From NCBI GenBank assembly GCA_003339415.1, contig PDHQ01000580.1:1-15155 (forward strand): a DNA stretch of 15,155 nucleotides, given 5' to 3'. Shown here piece by piece: positions 1 to 6,202 of this stretch. Every line of letters begins with the position of its first letter. Position 1 is the stretch's first letter. Under the pieces are notes generated by a model. The model was not told the DNA's origin and did no database searches. It saw nothing but the letters and a program-made list of their open reading frames with translations. A program made the translations under genes and the position numbers. The stretch comes from Ophiocordyceps camponoti-saundersi (nom. inval.). Taxonomy: Eukaryota > Ascomycota > Sordariomycetes > Hypocreales > Ophiocordycipitaceae.

Positions 1-155
1 AAATCACGAACTCGTGATTTAAATTATCTCTAAAAAAATCACTTATAAGTGATTTTTTCACGCTAGTGATTTAAATTATAAAAAATCACTTACTAAGCAA
101 AAAGCCGTGATTTAAATCACGAAAAATTATATCACTTATAAGTGATTTTTTAACT
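1..155. repeat. Cluster of GTGATTT/AAATCAC palindromes
   Basis: Several self-complementary words built on AAATCAC and GTGATTT sit together. They are a near-palindrome at 1-20, a perfect 26-bp palindrome at 33-58 centred on TTATAA, a 16-bp palindrome at 106-121 (CGTGATTTAAATCACG) and a 16-bp palindrome at 131-146 (ATCACTTATAAGTGAT). They could form hairpins or be ends of decayed elements. Low base complexity makes some palindromes expected, so function is not claimed. Confidence 0.55.
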
Positions 156-690
156 CCGTGATTTTTTTCGAACCCTAGCTATTAAAGACTTTTATTAATA
201 TATATACTTATTAATACTAAAATCGCTATTAGCTTAAATATACTATTTAAATTCTAAATATTTATTAGTATTTCTTATTATTTATTAGTATTTTTTACTA
301 TTTATTAATATTTCTTAATATTTATTAAAATTTAAAAAATTTATTATTAAAAGAAAAAAAAAAACCTTATTTAATAAAAAAAATAATTATAAATAGCTTA
401 AAAGCTTAATTTTAAATAATAAATAAAAAATTTTTAAATTTAACTTCTTATAAGCGTAACTTTTTACTTATAGCTTATAATTTATAGCTTATAGCTTATA
501 GCTATAGCTATAGCTTTCTTAAAATCCAAGTATTTTATAAAAAAATAATATAAAATCCTTAAGTTAATATAAAATACTAGCTAAAAAATTTTTTATTATT
601 TTTGCTATTAACCTAATAGCTATTAGCTACCTAATAGATTTCTAATTCTTAATAGCATAGAAAGAAAAAAAAAACCTGCTACTAGAATAA
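1..690. repeat. AT-rich block, RIP-like
   Basis: Almost all of this stretch is A/T, with endless TTATTAATA, TTTATTAGTA and TATAGCT-type words and no usable reading frame. The change to normal composition is sharp, around 670-700, where CCCCCGACAGCTGTGG begins. Such TpA-rich, gene-free blocks are typical of filamentous ascomycete repeats mutated by repeat-induced point mutation. The original element is not recognisable. That this is RIP rather than simply AT-rich DNA is inference; a RIP-index calculation was not done. Confidence 0.7.
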
Positions 691-818
691 CAGCCCCCGA
701 CAGCTGTGGAGGATGTAATAGCATTCAGACCCCCTGTCCAAAAACCCCCCGCGCGCGCGTAGGTAGGTAAGTAAGAGGAGTCTATAGGGTAGGTCGTATA
801 ACAGTCATCTAGGACGGA

Positions 819-1805
819 TCAAAGTACCTTCTGCGGAGTACTAGTCGCGTTGTCCGCGATTATAGTCGCCTTCGCCTCGATTATAGTCGCGTTGGCCTCG
901 ACTATGGTCGCGTTGGCCTTGATTATAATCGCCTTGGCCGCGACTATGGCCGCCTTGGCCTCGATTACGGCCGCCTTGGCCTCAATTGCGGTCGCCTTGG
1001 TCGCGAGTATAGTCCCGTTAGCCGCGAGTATAGTCCCGTTGGCCGCGATTATAGTGTCGTTGGCCGCGATTATGGTGTCGTTGGCCGCGGTTATAGTCGA
1101 GCTGACGTCGCCCCATATGTCACCATTCTGGCGTTTGTGCTCATCAATACCCCATAGACGCAGCAGCCGTTGATGATATTCTCGCTGTTTATCCATCCGC
1201 TGTTCATGAATCCGCCATTCTTTCTCATAACTGACAGGACAGCCGCCCCCAGCGTATTCCTCTAATTCCCGACGTATCTGTTCAACGGGCATCTTCTCAA
1301 ACCTGGTAGGAGTGCGGTTCTCCATAGCTGCGTAAAATTCTCGCTCGAACTCTTCCCTAGTCATGCTCGGATCAGGACAGCCGCCGCTGAGGTATTCGTC
1401 CGATGCCGCGAACACTTCCTGGGAAGTCAGGTTATCAAACTTAGTGGTACTAGGTCGCATTTTAAATGCCCTCCATTCTCGACTGAAGTGTACTCGATCG
1501 AAATATTCCCTAGTGATGCTTTCACTAGTGATAGGACAGTCGCCATCGTTAATTAACTTCGATTCTTCCGAAAACTGTCCGCAAGACATGCCATCAAACC
1601 TGGTTGGAGGTTTGCCCCATGTAGATGCTTTGCATTCTCGCCTCCACTGTTCTCTAGTCATGTTATCACTCGGCAAAGGACAGTCGTCGATGAGTATTTC
1701 TCGCTTCATTTCTTGCCTCTTCTCCGCTTCCCCTTCGTCTTCTGGCTCTAGCTCTGGCTCCGGCTCCGGCTCCGGCTCCGACTCCGGCTCCGGCTCCGGC
1801 TCCGA

Positions 1806-1838
<33 letters not shown>

Positions 1839-2207
1839 TGATTCTGGCTCTGACTCCCTTGTATCTTGGAGCGGAAAAAACCCCCCAAGCCGAAAAAGCT
1901 TCCGAAGCCGTGTCCTAGAACCATGTCAATATCCTCACGCCGTGACCAAGAAGATGAAAGAAGCAGTAGCACGAAGCGGCATCGTACAGACGTACCCGTT
2001 AGAGAGAGAATTTCCTCCTGCGGCAGTCGTGACCCTTTCCACATGAGTCACCCTATCTTTTTCATCACTTGTGGTAGAATAGGCGTCCCAGAGTAACTCT
2101 TGTTTCGTTTCTTGCTTCTCCACGTCCCCCCTATTCCGGAGCCCAAAGAACTTCCGAAGCCCTGTCCTAACTAGGCCAGGGGGGAAGAGGTGAGCGAACA
2201 TATTCAT
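819..2207 (-). CDS. Repeat-rich hypothetical protein, two exons, 435 aa
   Basis: Proposed model: complement of 819-1914 joined to 1996-2207. The 81-nt intron (1915-1995) has a GTACGT donor, a TTGAC branch site and a TTCTAG acceptor. Splicing joins an N-terminal exon in frame to a long exon that lacks its own upstream ATG before a stop at 1926-1928. Protein layout: residues 1-71 from exon 1; a basic LRKLF patch; a Glu-Pro/Glu-Ser tract at about 91-131; four degenerate repeats of about 46-53 residues starting with Cys-Pro at 149, 197, 250 and 296 and containing TRE and TRF/TKF motifs; a charged linker (about 300-345); and about twelve Ala/Ile-rich heptads at 347-427. No signal peptide, transmembrane segment or known domain is seen. 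The start at 2207 is favoured because no ATG lies between it and a TATA-like site at 2480-2487. Function unknown. The + strand frames here are low-complexity shadows. Confidence 0.6.
846..1088 (-). repeat. 21-bp coding minisatellite (heptad repeats)
   Basis: About twelve 21-bp units of the form GCNAAN-GCG-ACN-ATN-ATN are read on the minus strand as seven-residue units such as AANDTII, AANGTIL, EAKAAVI and EANATII. Two adjacent unit pairs are identical or nearly so at the protein level (AANDTII twice, AANGTIL twice), which suggests recent slippage. The period of seven with paired aliphatic residues fits a coiled coil or another repetitive helical rod. Confidence 0.75.
1743..1858 (-). repeat. 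GGCTCC hexanucleotide tract
   Basis: About nineteen hexamers of GGCTCC, with GACTCC and GGCTCT variants, lie on the + strand. Three readings are possible: Gly-Ser on the plus strand, Ser-Arg on one minus frame and Glu-Pro on another. The spliced model chooses Glu-Pro, because that frame is continuous with the Cys-Pro repeats downstream. Hexamer tracts of this kind change length easily. Confidence 0.7.
1915..1995 (-). other. Predicted intron of the repeat-protein gene
   Basis: This is an 81-nt minus-strand segment with GTACGT at the 5' end, TTGAC about 15 nt before the 3' end and TTCTAG as acceptor. The upstream exon ends with two bases of a codon, and the first base of exon 2 completes a glycine codon. 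That restores the frame of the Glu-Pro and Cys-Pro repeats. The signals match common fungal introns. Splicing itself is inferred. Confidence 0.65.
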
Positions 2208-2640
2208 AGGGGTATAGATACTCGGTAGAGCTTAGGGTAAACCTGATACGGTCAGCAACGATACGTCTGAGGGAAAAATAACCTGGTCGGCGACTTATGC
2301 GTCGGCACTCGGTATCCGTACTAGTGTAGAAAACGATGCCTAAGCTGATTACAAAAGCCTTGTCAATGGTCGTTGGAGTATGGTCGTTGACAGCTGCTGC
2401 CTCTGGGTTAGTAGTAGGCGTGCTTGAGGCGAGTAGGTGTACAGAGAACCTGCCGGGTCTCTGGCGGGAACCGGGGGTTCTTATATATCTATCGAGAGCT
2501 GCTTGATCTTATTAGCGTAGCAGTCATATGACCCGTCGACTTTTCCATAGTTAAAAGCTACATATCCTGCCTATATTTAACTTTTATTTAAGCAGTCCAC
2601 GTGTACGGATCTAGTTGCCTGCTTGCTTTCACTGACTTTC
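2208..2640. other. Intergenic region upstream of the repeat-protein gene
   Basis: This is 433 nt with no supported coding sequence. On the minus strand no ATG occurs from 2480 down to 2208, so this stretch would serve as a leader of up to about 270 nt for the gene starting at 2207. Apart from the TATA-like site, no repeat or conserved motif was recognised. Confidence 0.5.
2480..2487 (-). promoter_or_regulatory. TATA-like box for the repeat-protein gene
   Basis: TATATAAG on the minus strand, about 275 nt upstream of the proposed ATG. The first minus-strand ATG after it is the one at 2207, which supports that start. A leader of about 240 nt would be long but not unusual for a fungal transcript. 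Evidence is motif and position only. Confidence 0.35.
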
Positions 2641-2891
2641 TATCCCTTTAAGTGCCGTAGTGCCACCCTCTTTATAGCTGGGCCCACACTGCTTTTTCAG
2701 CATTAAAATACAGAATTCGCGGTGGTAAGGCAGTGTGATAGTATGTACGTCCGTACAGGCCTAACAGACAGGTACTCCGACTATGGTGAGATCTGGGTGA
2801 GAAGTTATATATCCTCCTTATCACAGCGGCTAATTGGCTACTATCCCTGCGTCGCTACAAAGAGGGTGGCACTACGGCACTTAAAGGGATA
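2641..2891. mobile_element. MITE-like element, 33-bp perfect terminal inverted repeats
   Basis: 2641-2673 and 2859-2891 are exact reverse complements over 33 bp, with outer ends TATCCCTTTAAGTGCCG. The whole unit is 251 bp and encodes nothing convincing. Both ends carry TA, so if TA is the target-site duplication the element would fit a non-autonomous Tc1/mariner-type MITE. The superfamily is inferred; no transposase is present in the window. It lies immediately beyond the 3' end of the module array. Confidence 0.6.
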
Positions 2892-2959
2892 CGCAACTAG
2901 TACGCATAATAGGCAGGTCACGAGTGCCATTGATCCGGAGAGGAGAACGTAGCCATTTC

Positions 2960-3677
2960 TCAAATCGCTGCTGAAAGTGAAAAGCAATAAAAAGGGGGGG
3001 GAGAGGAGCTCCGGGGGAGGGGGGACGAAGGCAAAGAAAAAGTAACAAACAACGAAAAAAAAAGAAACGAGTGCAGAAAAGGACAAAACCCTCCTCTGGA
3101 TATCGCTGCTGCTCTTGTTGCTGTTGCTGCCTCTCCCGCTGCTGCTGCTCCTCGACCTTCTGCAGCCTCTCCAGCAACAGCTGCAACTGCTGCTTTGTCG
3201 CCAGCAGCTCTCTCTCCACCTCCTGCTGCCGCTGCTCGGCCGTCTGCGCCACCAGCTCCACGGCGTTGACGCGGGTGTTGATGATGATGCTGCCGCAGCT
3301 GCTGCTTTATCTGCAGCAGTTCCTTCTCGTTCTCCTGCTGCCGCCGCTCGGCCGTCTGCGTCCTCGTTTCCGCGGCGTCCCAGCGGGCGTCCCAGTCGGG
3401 TTTGTTGTCTTCGAGCTCGGAGACGCGGAGGGTCAGCGCGGCGCTCCTCTTCTCCTCCTCCTCCATGGCCTTCTTGCCCTCCTCCCTGGCCTGCTTGGCC
3501 TCCTCCCTGGCAATTCTCGTCTCCCTTGACGATGTCAGCATTATAATTGCAGCGAATTATCATCATGAGCACGCACTTCTGGCCCTTCCGGGTCCACATG
3601 ACCTCCGAAGCCTGCCAAGAAACCCAGGCAGTCCCCAGGGCAGTGAAAACCGCCGTGACGATATCCGTGGCGGATAT
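2960..3677 (-). pseudogene. Module A: hydrophobic exon plus frameshifted coiled coil, no start codon
   Basis: Exon 1 (about 3677-3577) reads ISATDIVTAVFTALGTAW then a basic end, but has no ATG in its frame. The intron is 3576-3525. Exon 2 starts ETRIAREEAKQ and runs as a charged coil to KELLQIKQQLRQHHH near 3285. The coil then continues only in a different frame (ELVAQTAEQRQQ through LLERLQKVEEQQQ, 3261 to about 3110). A copy of the module-end motif sits exactly at the frame change, so this may be a recombination joint between two coil copies. The second coil runs out toward the MITE. Most likely a decayed or truncated terminal copy; an unrecognised extra intron is the alternative. Confidence 0.5.
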
Positions 3678-3718
3678 CTGAGGATACTTGATAAAGTGTG
3701 GGCGTAAACGATGGTGAG

Positions 3719-4213
3719 TTATTGTTGTTGATAATGATGCTGCAGCCTCTCCAGCACCTGCTGCAACTGCTGGTTTGTCGCCAGCAGCTCTTTCTCCAGC
3801 TCCTGCACCCGCCGCTTTGCCCGCTGCGTCTCCCGCGTCGCGTCTTCCGCAAGGCCGACGAATTGTCCTTCTCCAGCTGGGCGACGCGTTCGGTCAGCGC
3901 GTTGATCCCCCCTTTCGCCCCCTCCTCGGCCTCTGCCTTGGCCTTCGCGGCCTCCTCCTTTTCCTCGGTCTTGGCCTTCGCGGCCTCCTCCTTTTCCTCG
4001 GCCTTGTCCTGCACGGCCGCCGCCCTGGCCTCCGCCCTTCCCAGCCTTGTGTCCCTTGACGATGTCAGCATTGTAATTGCAGCGAGTTATGATCACCGGC
4101 GCGCACTTTCGGCCCTTGTTCGCCATGCAGGCGGATACCTGAATCCCGATGGCTGTCACCAGCGGCCCAATACATGGTGCGATGTATGTTGTAGAGATAT
4201 TGTCGTATCCCAT
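3719..4213 (-). pseudogene. Module B: hydrophobic exon plus coiled coil with a frame change
   Basis: Exon 1 (4213-4107) encodes a 35-residue segment with the hydrophobic stretch IAPCIGPLVTAIGIQVSACM followed by basic residues. The intron is 4106-4055. The spliced frame gives an Ala/Glu/Lys coil (DTRLGRAEARAAAVQDKAEE through RVAQLEKDN). The rest of the coil (VQELEKELLATNQQL to a stop at 3719) lies in another frame. By comparison with module D the break falls near 3860, consistent with a small indel. If the intron is retained, exon 1 is instead in frame with the coil end and gives 164 residues with a Gly/Arg-rich middle. Called a frameshifted copy, with intron retention as the alternative. Confidence 0.5.
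3938..4003 (-). repeat. 33-nt tandem duplication inside module B coil
   Basis: 3938-3970 and 3971-4003 differ only near the end and encode two copies of an 11-residue EEKEEAAKAK-type unit. This is an in-frame expansion of the coiled coil, absent from module D at the matching place. Confidence 0.75.
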
Positions 4214-4460
4214 GATGAATAAATATATGATTGGCGTTGGTGATGTTGTTGATAATGACACCTCTCCTGCTTGGCCTCCTCCCTGGCAATTCTCGTCTCC
4301 CTTGAACGATGTCAGTATTATGATTGCAGCCAGTTATCATCATTGGCACGCACTCCCTGTTCAAGCTTCCCTAAACCAGCGTGGTGATCAAACTGGCTAT
4401 GCTGAGAATAGTCGTGATAGCTGGCCAAACGTACGATTTAAAAACTTCTTCGGTTTGCAT
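4156..4460 (-). pseudogene. Module C: nonsense codon and deleted coil
   Basis: Exon 1 starts at 4460 (MQTEEVFKSYVWPAITTILS, then IASLITTLV) and hits TAG at 4371-4373, five codons before the splice junction. The reading frame before and after the stop is otherwise phase-consistent with the intron (4301-4353, 53 nt). Exon 2 begins ETRIAREEAKQ exactly as in module A but jumps after about 13 codons straight to the module-end motif, so the coiled coil is missing. It runs out of frame into module B and stops at 4156-4158. Two independent lesions point to a dead copy. Confidence 0.6.
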
Positions 4461-4497
4461 TGCGGGCGAAAGCTGGCGAATGCGATGTTTGTTATTG

Positions 4498-4978
4498 TTA
4501 ATAATGATGCTGCTGCTGCTCCTGCTCCTGCTCCACCTTCTGCAGCCTCTTCTGCAGCTGCAGCAGCTCTTTCTCCGCCTTCTGCTCCCGCCGCCTGGCC
4601 AACCGCGTCTTCCGCTTCTCGTCGTCGACGTGGGCGACTAAGTTGGCCTTGTCGCTCTCGAGCTCCAAGACGCGGTCGGCCAGCGCGTCAATCCTCCTCT
4701 TCACCTCCTCCTCCGCCCTCTCCGCCTCGGCCTTCGCCTCGGCCTTGGCCTTGGCGGCCTCCTCCTTGTCCTCCGCCCTGTCTTGCACGGCCGCCGCCCT
4801 GGCCTCTGCCCTTCCTTGCTTTGTATCCCTTGACGATGTCAGCATTGTAATTGCAGCGAGTTATTATCATTGGCACGCACTCCCGAGTCAGCCAAGACTG
4901 GAGAGCAGCGCTCCTAGCAACGATGAGGCTCACGACCGAGGCGACGAGCCACGACGTTTGTGCCCACTCCCACGTCAT
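4498..4978 (-). CDS. Module D: intact hydrophobic-helix/coiled-coil protein, 142 aa
   Basis: Model: complement of 4498-4828 joined to 4881-4978, with the intron at 4829-4880. Residues 1-33 begin MTWEWAQTSWLVASVVSLIV, giving a hydrophobic stretch at about 9-22 that could be a short membrane anchor or a buried helix. Residues 34-142 are a continuous Lys/Glu/Ala/Gln-rich coil (RAEARAAAVQDRAEDKEEAA, KRRIDALADRVLELESDKA, EKELLQLQKRLQKVEQ) ending in QQQHHY and a stop at the module boundary. It is the only copy with ATG, splice sites, coil and stop all in order. The next ATG upstream-module boundary leaves only tens of bases, so an own promoter is hard to place. No family recognised; a self-assembling coiled-coil role is inference. 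Confidence 0.55.
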
Positions 4979-5439
4979 GGTCGGGTATGCATGATGTTGT
5001 TAAATAATGATGCTGCGGAGGCTGCTGCTTCCTCGGCCGCGCCACCTTCTCCCAGGCGTCGAAGCGGGCGATTAAGTCCGCCATCAGCTTCTCGAGGCCG
5101 GTGACGCGGCCGGTCTCCGCATTCATCCTCGCCGCCGTCTCCCGCTGCTGGTCCTCCTGGGACCGCGCCCAAAGCGACACCCAGTCCATCTGGGCTGCAA
5201 CGTCCGCTTGCGCGGACTCGACCTTTCCGATGCGGCCGCCCAGCTCCTTGAAGGCTTTCGCAGCCTCCTCTTTCTGAAAGCTTGACGATGTTAGCATTGT
5301 AATTGCAGCGAGTTATCATCATTAACACGCACTTCAGGGCGTTTCTAGCCCGCCGCGATGTTTCAAAAATGGCCGCGATGGCCACAACAAGGTCAAGGAC
5401 CGGGTTGGCAACAATATGCCAAACGTCTTCAGGTGTCAT
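4914..5439 (-). CDS. Module E: hydrophobic-helix/coiled-coil protein, about 157 aa
   Basis: Model: complement of 4914-5280 joined to 5333-5439, with the intron at 5281-5332 (branch site GCTAAC). Exon 1 (MTPEDVWHIVANPVLDLVVA, then IAAIFETSRRARNALK) holds a hydrophobic helix followed by basic residues. Exon 2 begins FQKEEAAKAFKELGGRIGKV and stays helical and charged through EKLMADLIARFDAWEKVARP. Where module D stops (HHY), this copy reads on for about 30 residues over module D exon 1 in another frame, to a stop at 4914. One extra base in the boundary motif explains the read-through. The coil differs strongly from those of B and D. The ATG at 5439 is also in frame with module F upstream, so E may be the 3' part of a longer F-E gene of 226 aa. 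Confidence 0.5.
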
Positions 5440-5698
5440 GGTTGATCTTGGATTATTGTGTCGTTGTTGATGGTAACGATAGAGTAAAATGATGGTCGTA
5501 GTGATGGTCTTGGTGGGAATGATTGCGTGTCTCGTGGCGGCCGTCCTGAACGATGTCAGCATTCCGATTGCAGCGAATCATCATCATAAGCACGCACTCT
5601 TGATGTCGGCGGGTTATGTTGGCCTCTTCAGCCTGCCAAAACCCTGCCGCCGCGCTCAGGTACTGAGCGAGGAGGTCCGCGATCTCGACTCCCGACAT
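5440..5698 (-). CDS. Module F: first exon and tail, in frame into module E
   Basis: Exon 1 (5598-5698) reads MSGVEIADLLAQYLSAAAGF then WQAEEANITRRHQE, an amphipathic to mildly hydrophobic helix. The intron is 5546-5597. After splicing, the frame stays open through a Thr/Ile/His-rich stretch and through the ATG of module E to E's splice donor. The middle exon 5333-5545 is 213 nt, a multiple of three, with both flanking introns in phase 2, so it is a symmetric exon. No coiled coil lies between F and E. F could be a coil-less copy fused to E, giving a three-exon gene (4914-5280, 5333-5545, 5598-5698), or a separate decayed unit. Confidence 0.4.
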
Positions 5699-5742
5699 GA
5701 AGAATGATTCTTAAAGAGAATTCGGAGCGAGTGATGTGTACG

Positions 5743-5832
5743 AGCGAGGATAATGATGGGAGCGAGGACGATGGTGGGAGCGAGGATAATGGTGGGAGCG
5801 AGGATAATGGTGGGAGCGAGGATAATGGTGGG
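5743..5832. repeat. 18-bp minisatellite, 5 copies
   Basis: Five head-to-tail units of AGCGAGGATAATGGTGGG with one or two substitutions in the first two. The plus strand could read SEDNGG repeats, the minus strand PPLSSL repeats. The short frames around it have no other support, so this is listed as a repeat rather than a gene. Confidence 0.85.
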
Positions 5833-5944
5833 AGCGAGAGATGGGCGGATGATAGTAACGACGGTGGTGATGATCCCCGCAGAAACGAATCATGATGCTG
5901 GTTTTGTTTGGGGTAATGTAAGGATGGAAACGATGAAAAGTTCA

Positions 5945-6015
5945 AGATGGTGGTGACGGTGCAAGTGATGGTTTTGGTGGGAATGATTGTGATGCTGTTG
6001 ATGTTGATGTTTTTG
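5945..6015 (-). repeat. Remnant of array sequence
   Basis: 5965-5989 matches 5501-5525 in module F's exon-2 tail over 25 nt with one mismatch (GTGATGGTYTTGGTGGGAAT core), and neighbouring bases are also similar. No copy of the 52-nt intron follows. It looks like a degraded seventh unit or a local duplication. Confidence 0.5.
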
Positions 6016-6062
6016 TTCGGGGTCAGGGGTCACGTAGGGTGGGAGGGGGGGAAACGATTCAA

Positions 6063-6087
6063 CTACTCTCTACTCTCTACTCTCTAC
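6063..6087. repeat. 7-bp CTACTCT repeat
   Basis: Three to four copies of CTACTCT lie directly before the 15-bp minisatellite. This is simple slippage-type sequence. Confidence 0.6.
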
Positions 6088-6097
6088 CGAGTAATGG

Positions 6098-6202
6098 CAG
6101 TTGGCAGCCGGGCAGTTGGCAGCCGGGCAGTTGGCAGCCGGGCAGTTGGCAGCCGGGCAGTTGGCAGCCGGGCAGTTGGCAGCCGGGCAGTTGGCAGCTG
6201 GC
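6098..6202. repeat. 15-bp minisatellite, 7 copies
   Basis: Seven units of CAGTTGGCAGCCGGG follow without spacers; the first six are identical and the last ends GCTGGC. The near-perfect identity indicates recent expansion. Depending on frame it reads SWQPG or AVGSR (plus) or LPGCQ (minus); none of these frames has independent coding support. Confidence 0.9.

Larger units (their letters stand above)
2960..5698 (-). repeat. Tandem array of six intron-bearing modules (F to A in transcript order)
   Basis: Six head-to-tail units share one pattern: a short exon with a hydrophobic stretch, a 52-53-nt intron, a second exon that in four units is a charged coiled coil, then a boundary motif resembling CAGCATCATTATCAACAAC. 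Introns are at 3525-3576 (A), 4055-4106 (B), 4301-4353 (C), 4829-4880 (D), 5281-5332 (E) and 5546-5597 (F). Each begins GTGCGTG (GTGCGCG in B), contains CTGCAAT, has a GCTGAC or variant branch site and ends CAAG or TCAG. All six interrupt the frame after the second codon base. Exon-2 starts are shared between A and C (39 identical nt, 3491-3529 and 4267-4305) and closely between B and D. First exons do not align. Confidence 0.7.

Noticed and set aside
165..190. tRNA B-box-like GGGTTCGAA on the minus strand
   Set aside because: The surrounding AT-only sequence cannot form the acceptor, D or anticodon stems.
850..1173. Plus-strand open frame, Ala/Ile/Val-rich
   Set aside because: It is the reverse reading of the 21-bp minisatellite. 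The minus strand continues into the Cys-Pro repeats and has a supported intron.
1748..2044. Minus-strand Ser-Arg-rich frame resembling an SR protein
   Set aside because: The Ser-Arg run is one of three readings of the GGCTCC hexamer. It crosses the predicted intron and has no RNA-binding domain.
1363..2046. Plus-strand 227-codon frame with a Gly-Ser tract
   Set aside because: It is opposite the repeat-protein gene. The internal repeats are conserved as protein only on the minus strand.
3071..3546. Plus-strand Leu/Cys/Pro-rich frames
   Set aside because: These are antisense of Gln/Glu/Ala codons in the module A coil, a common artefact of CTG-rich strands.
3660..3678. Hairpin GATATCCG-TGG-CGGATATC
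   Set aside because: It is a perfect 8-bp stem but lies within module A exon 1. There is no U tract and no sign of a terminator or regulatory role.
6098..6202. CRISPR-like array
   Set aside because: The 15-bp units are directly adjacent with no spacers, and the DNA is eukaryotic.
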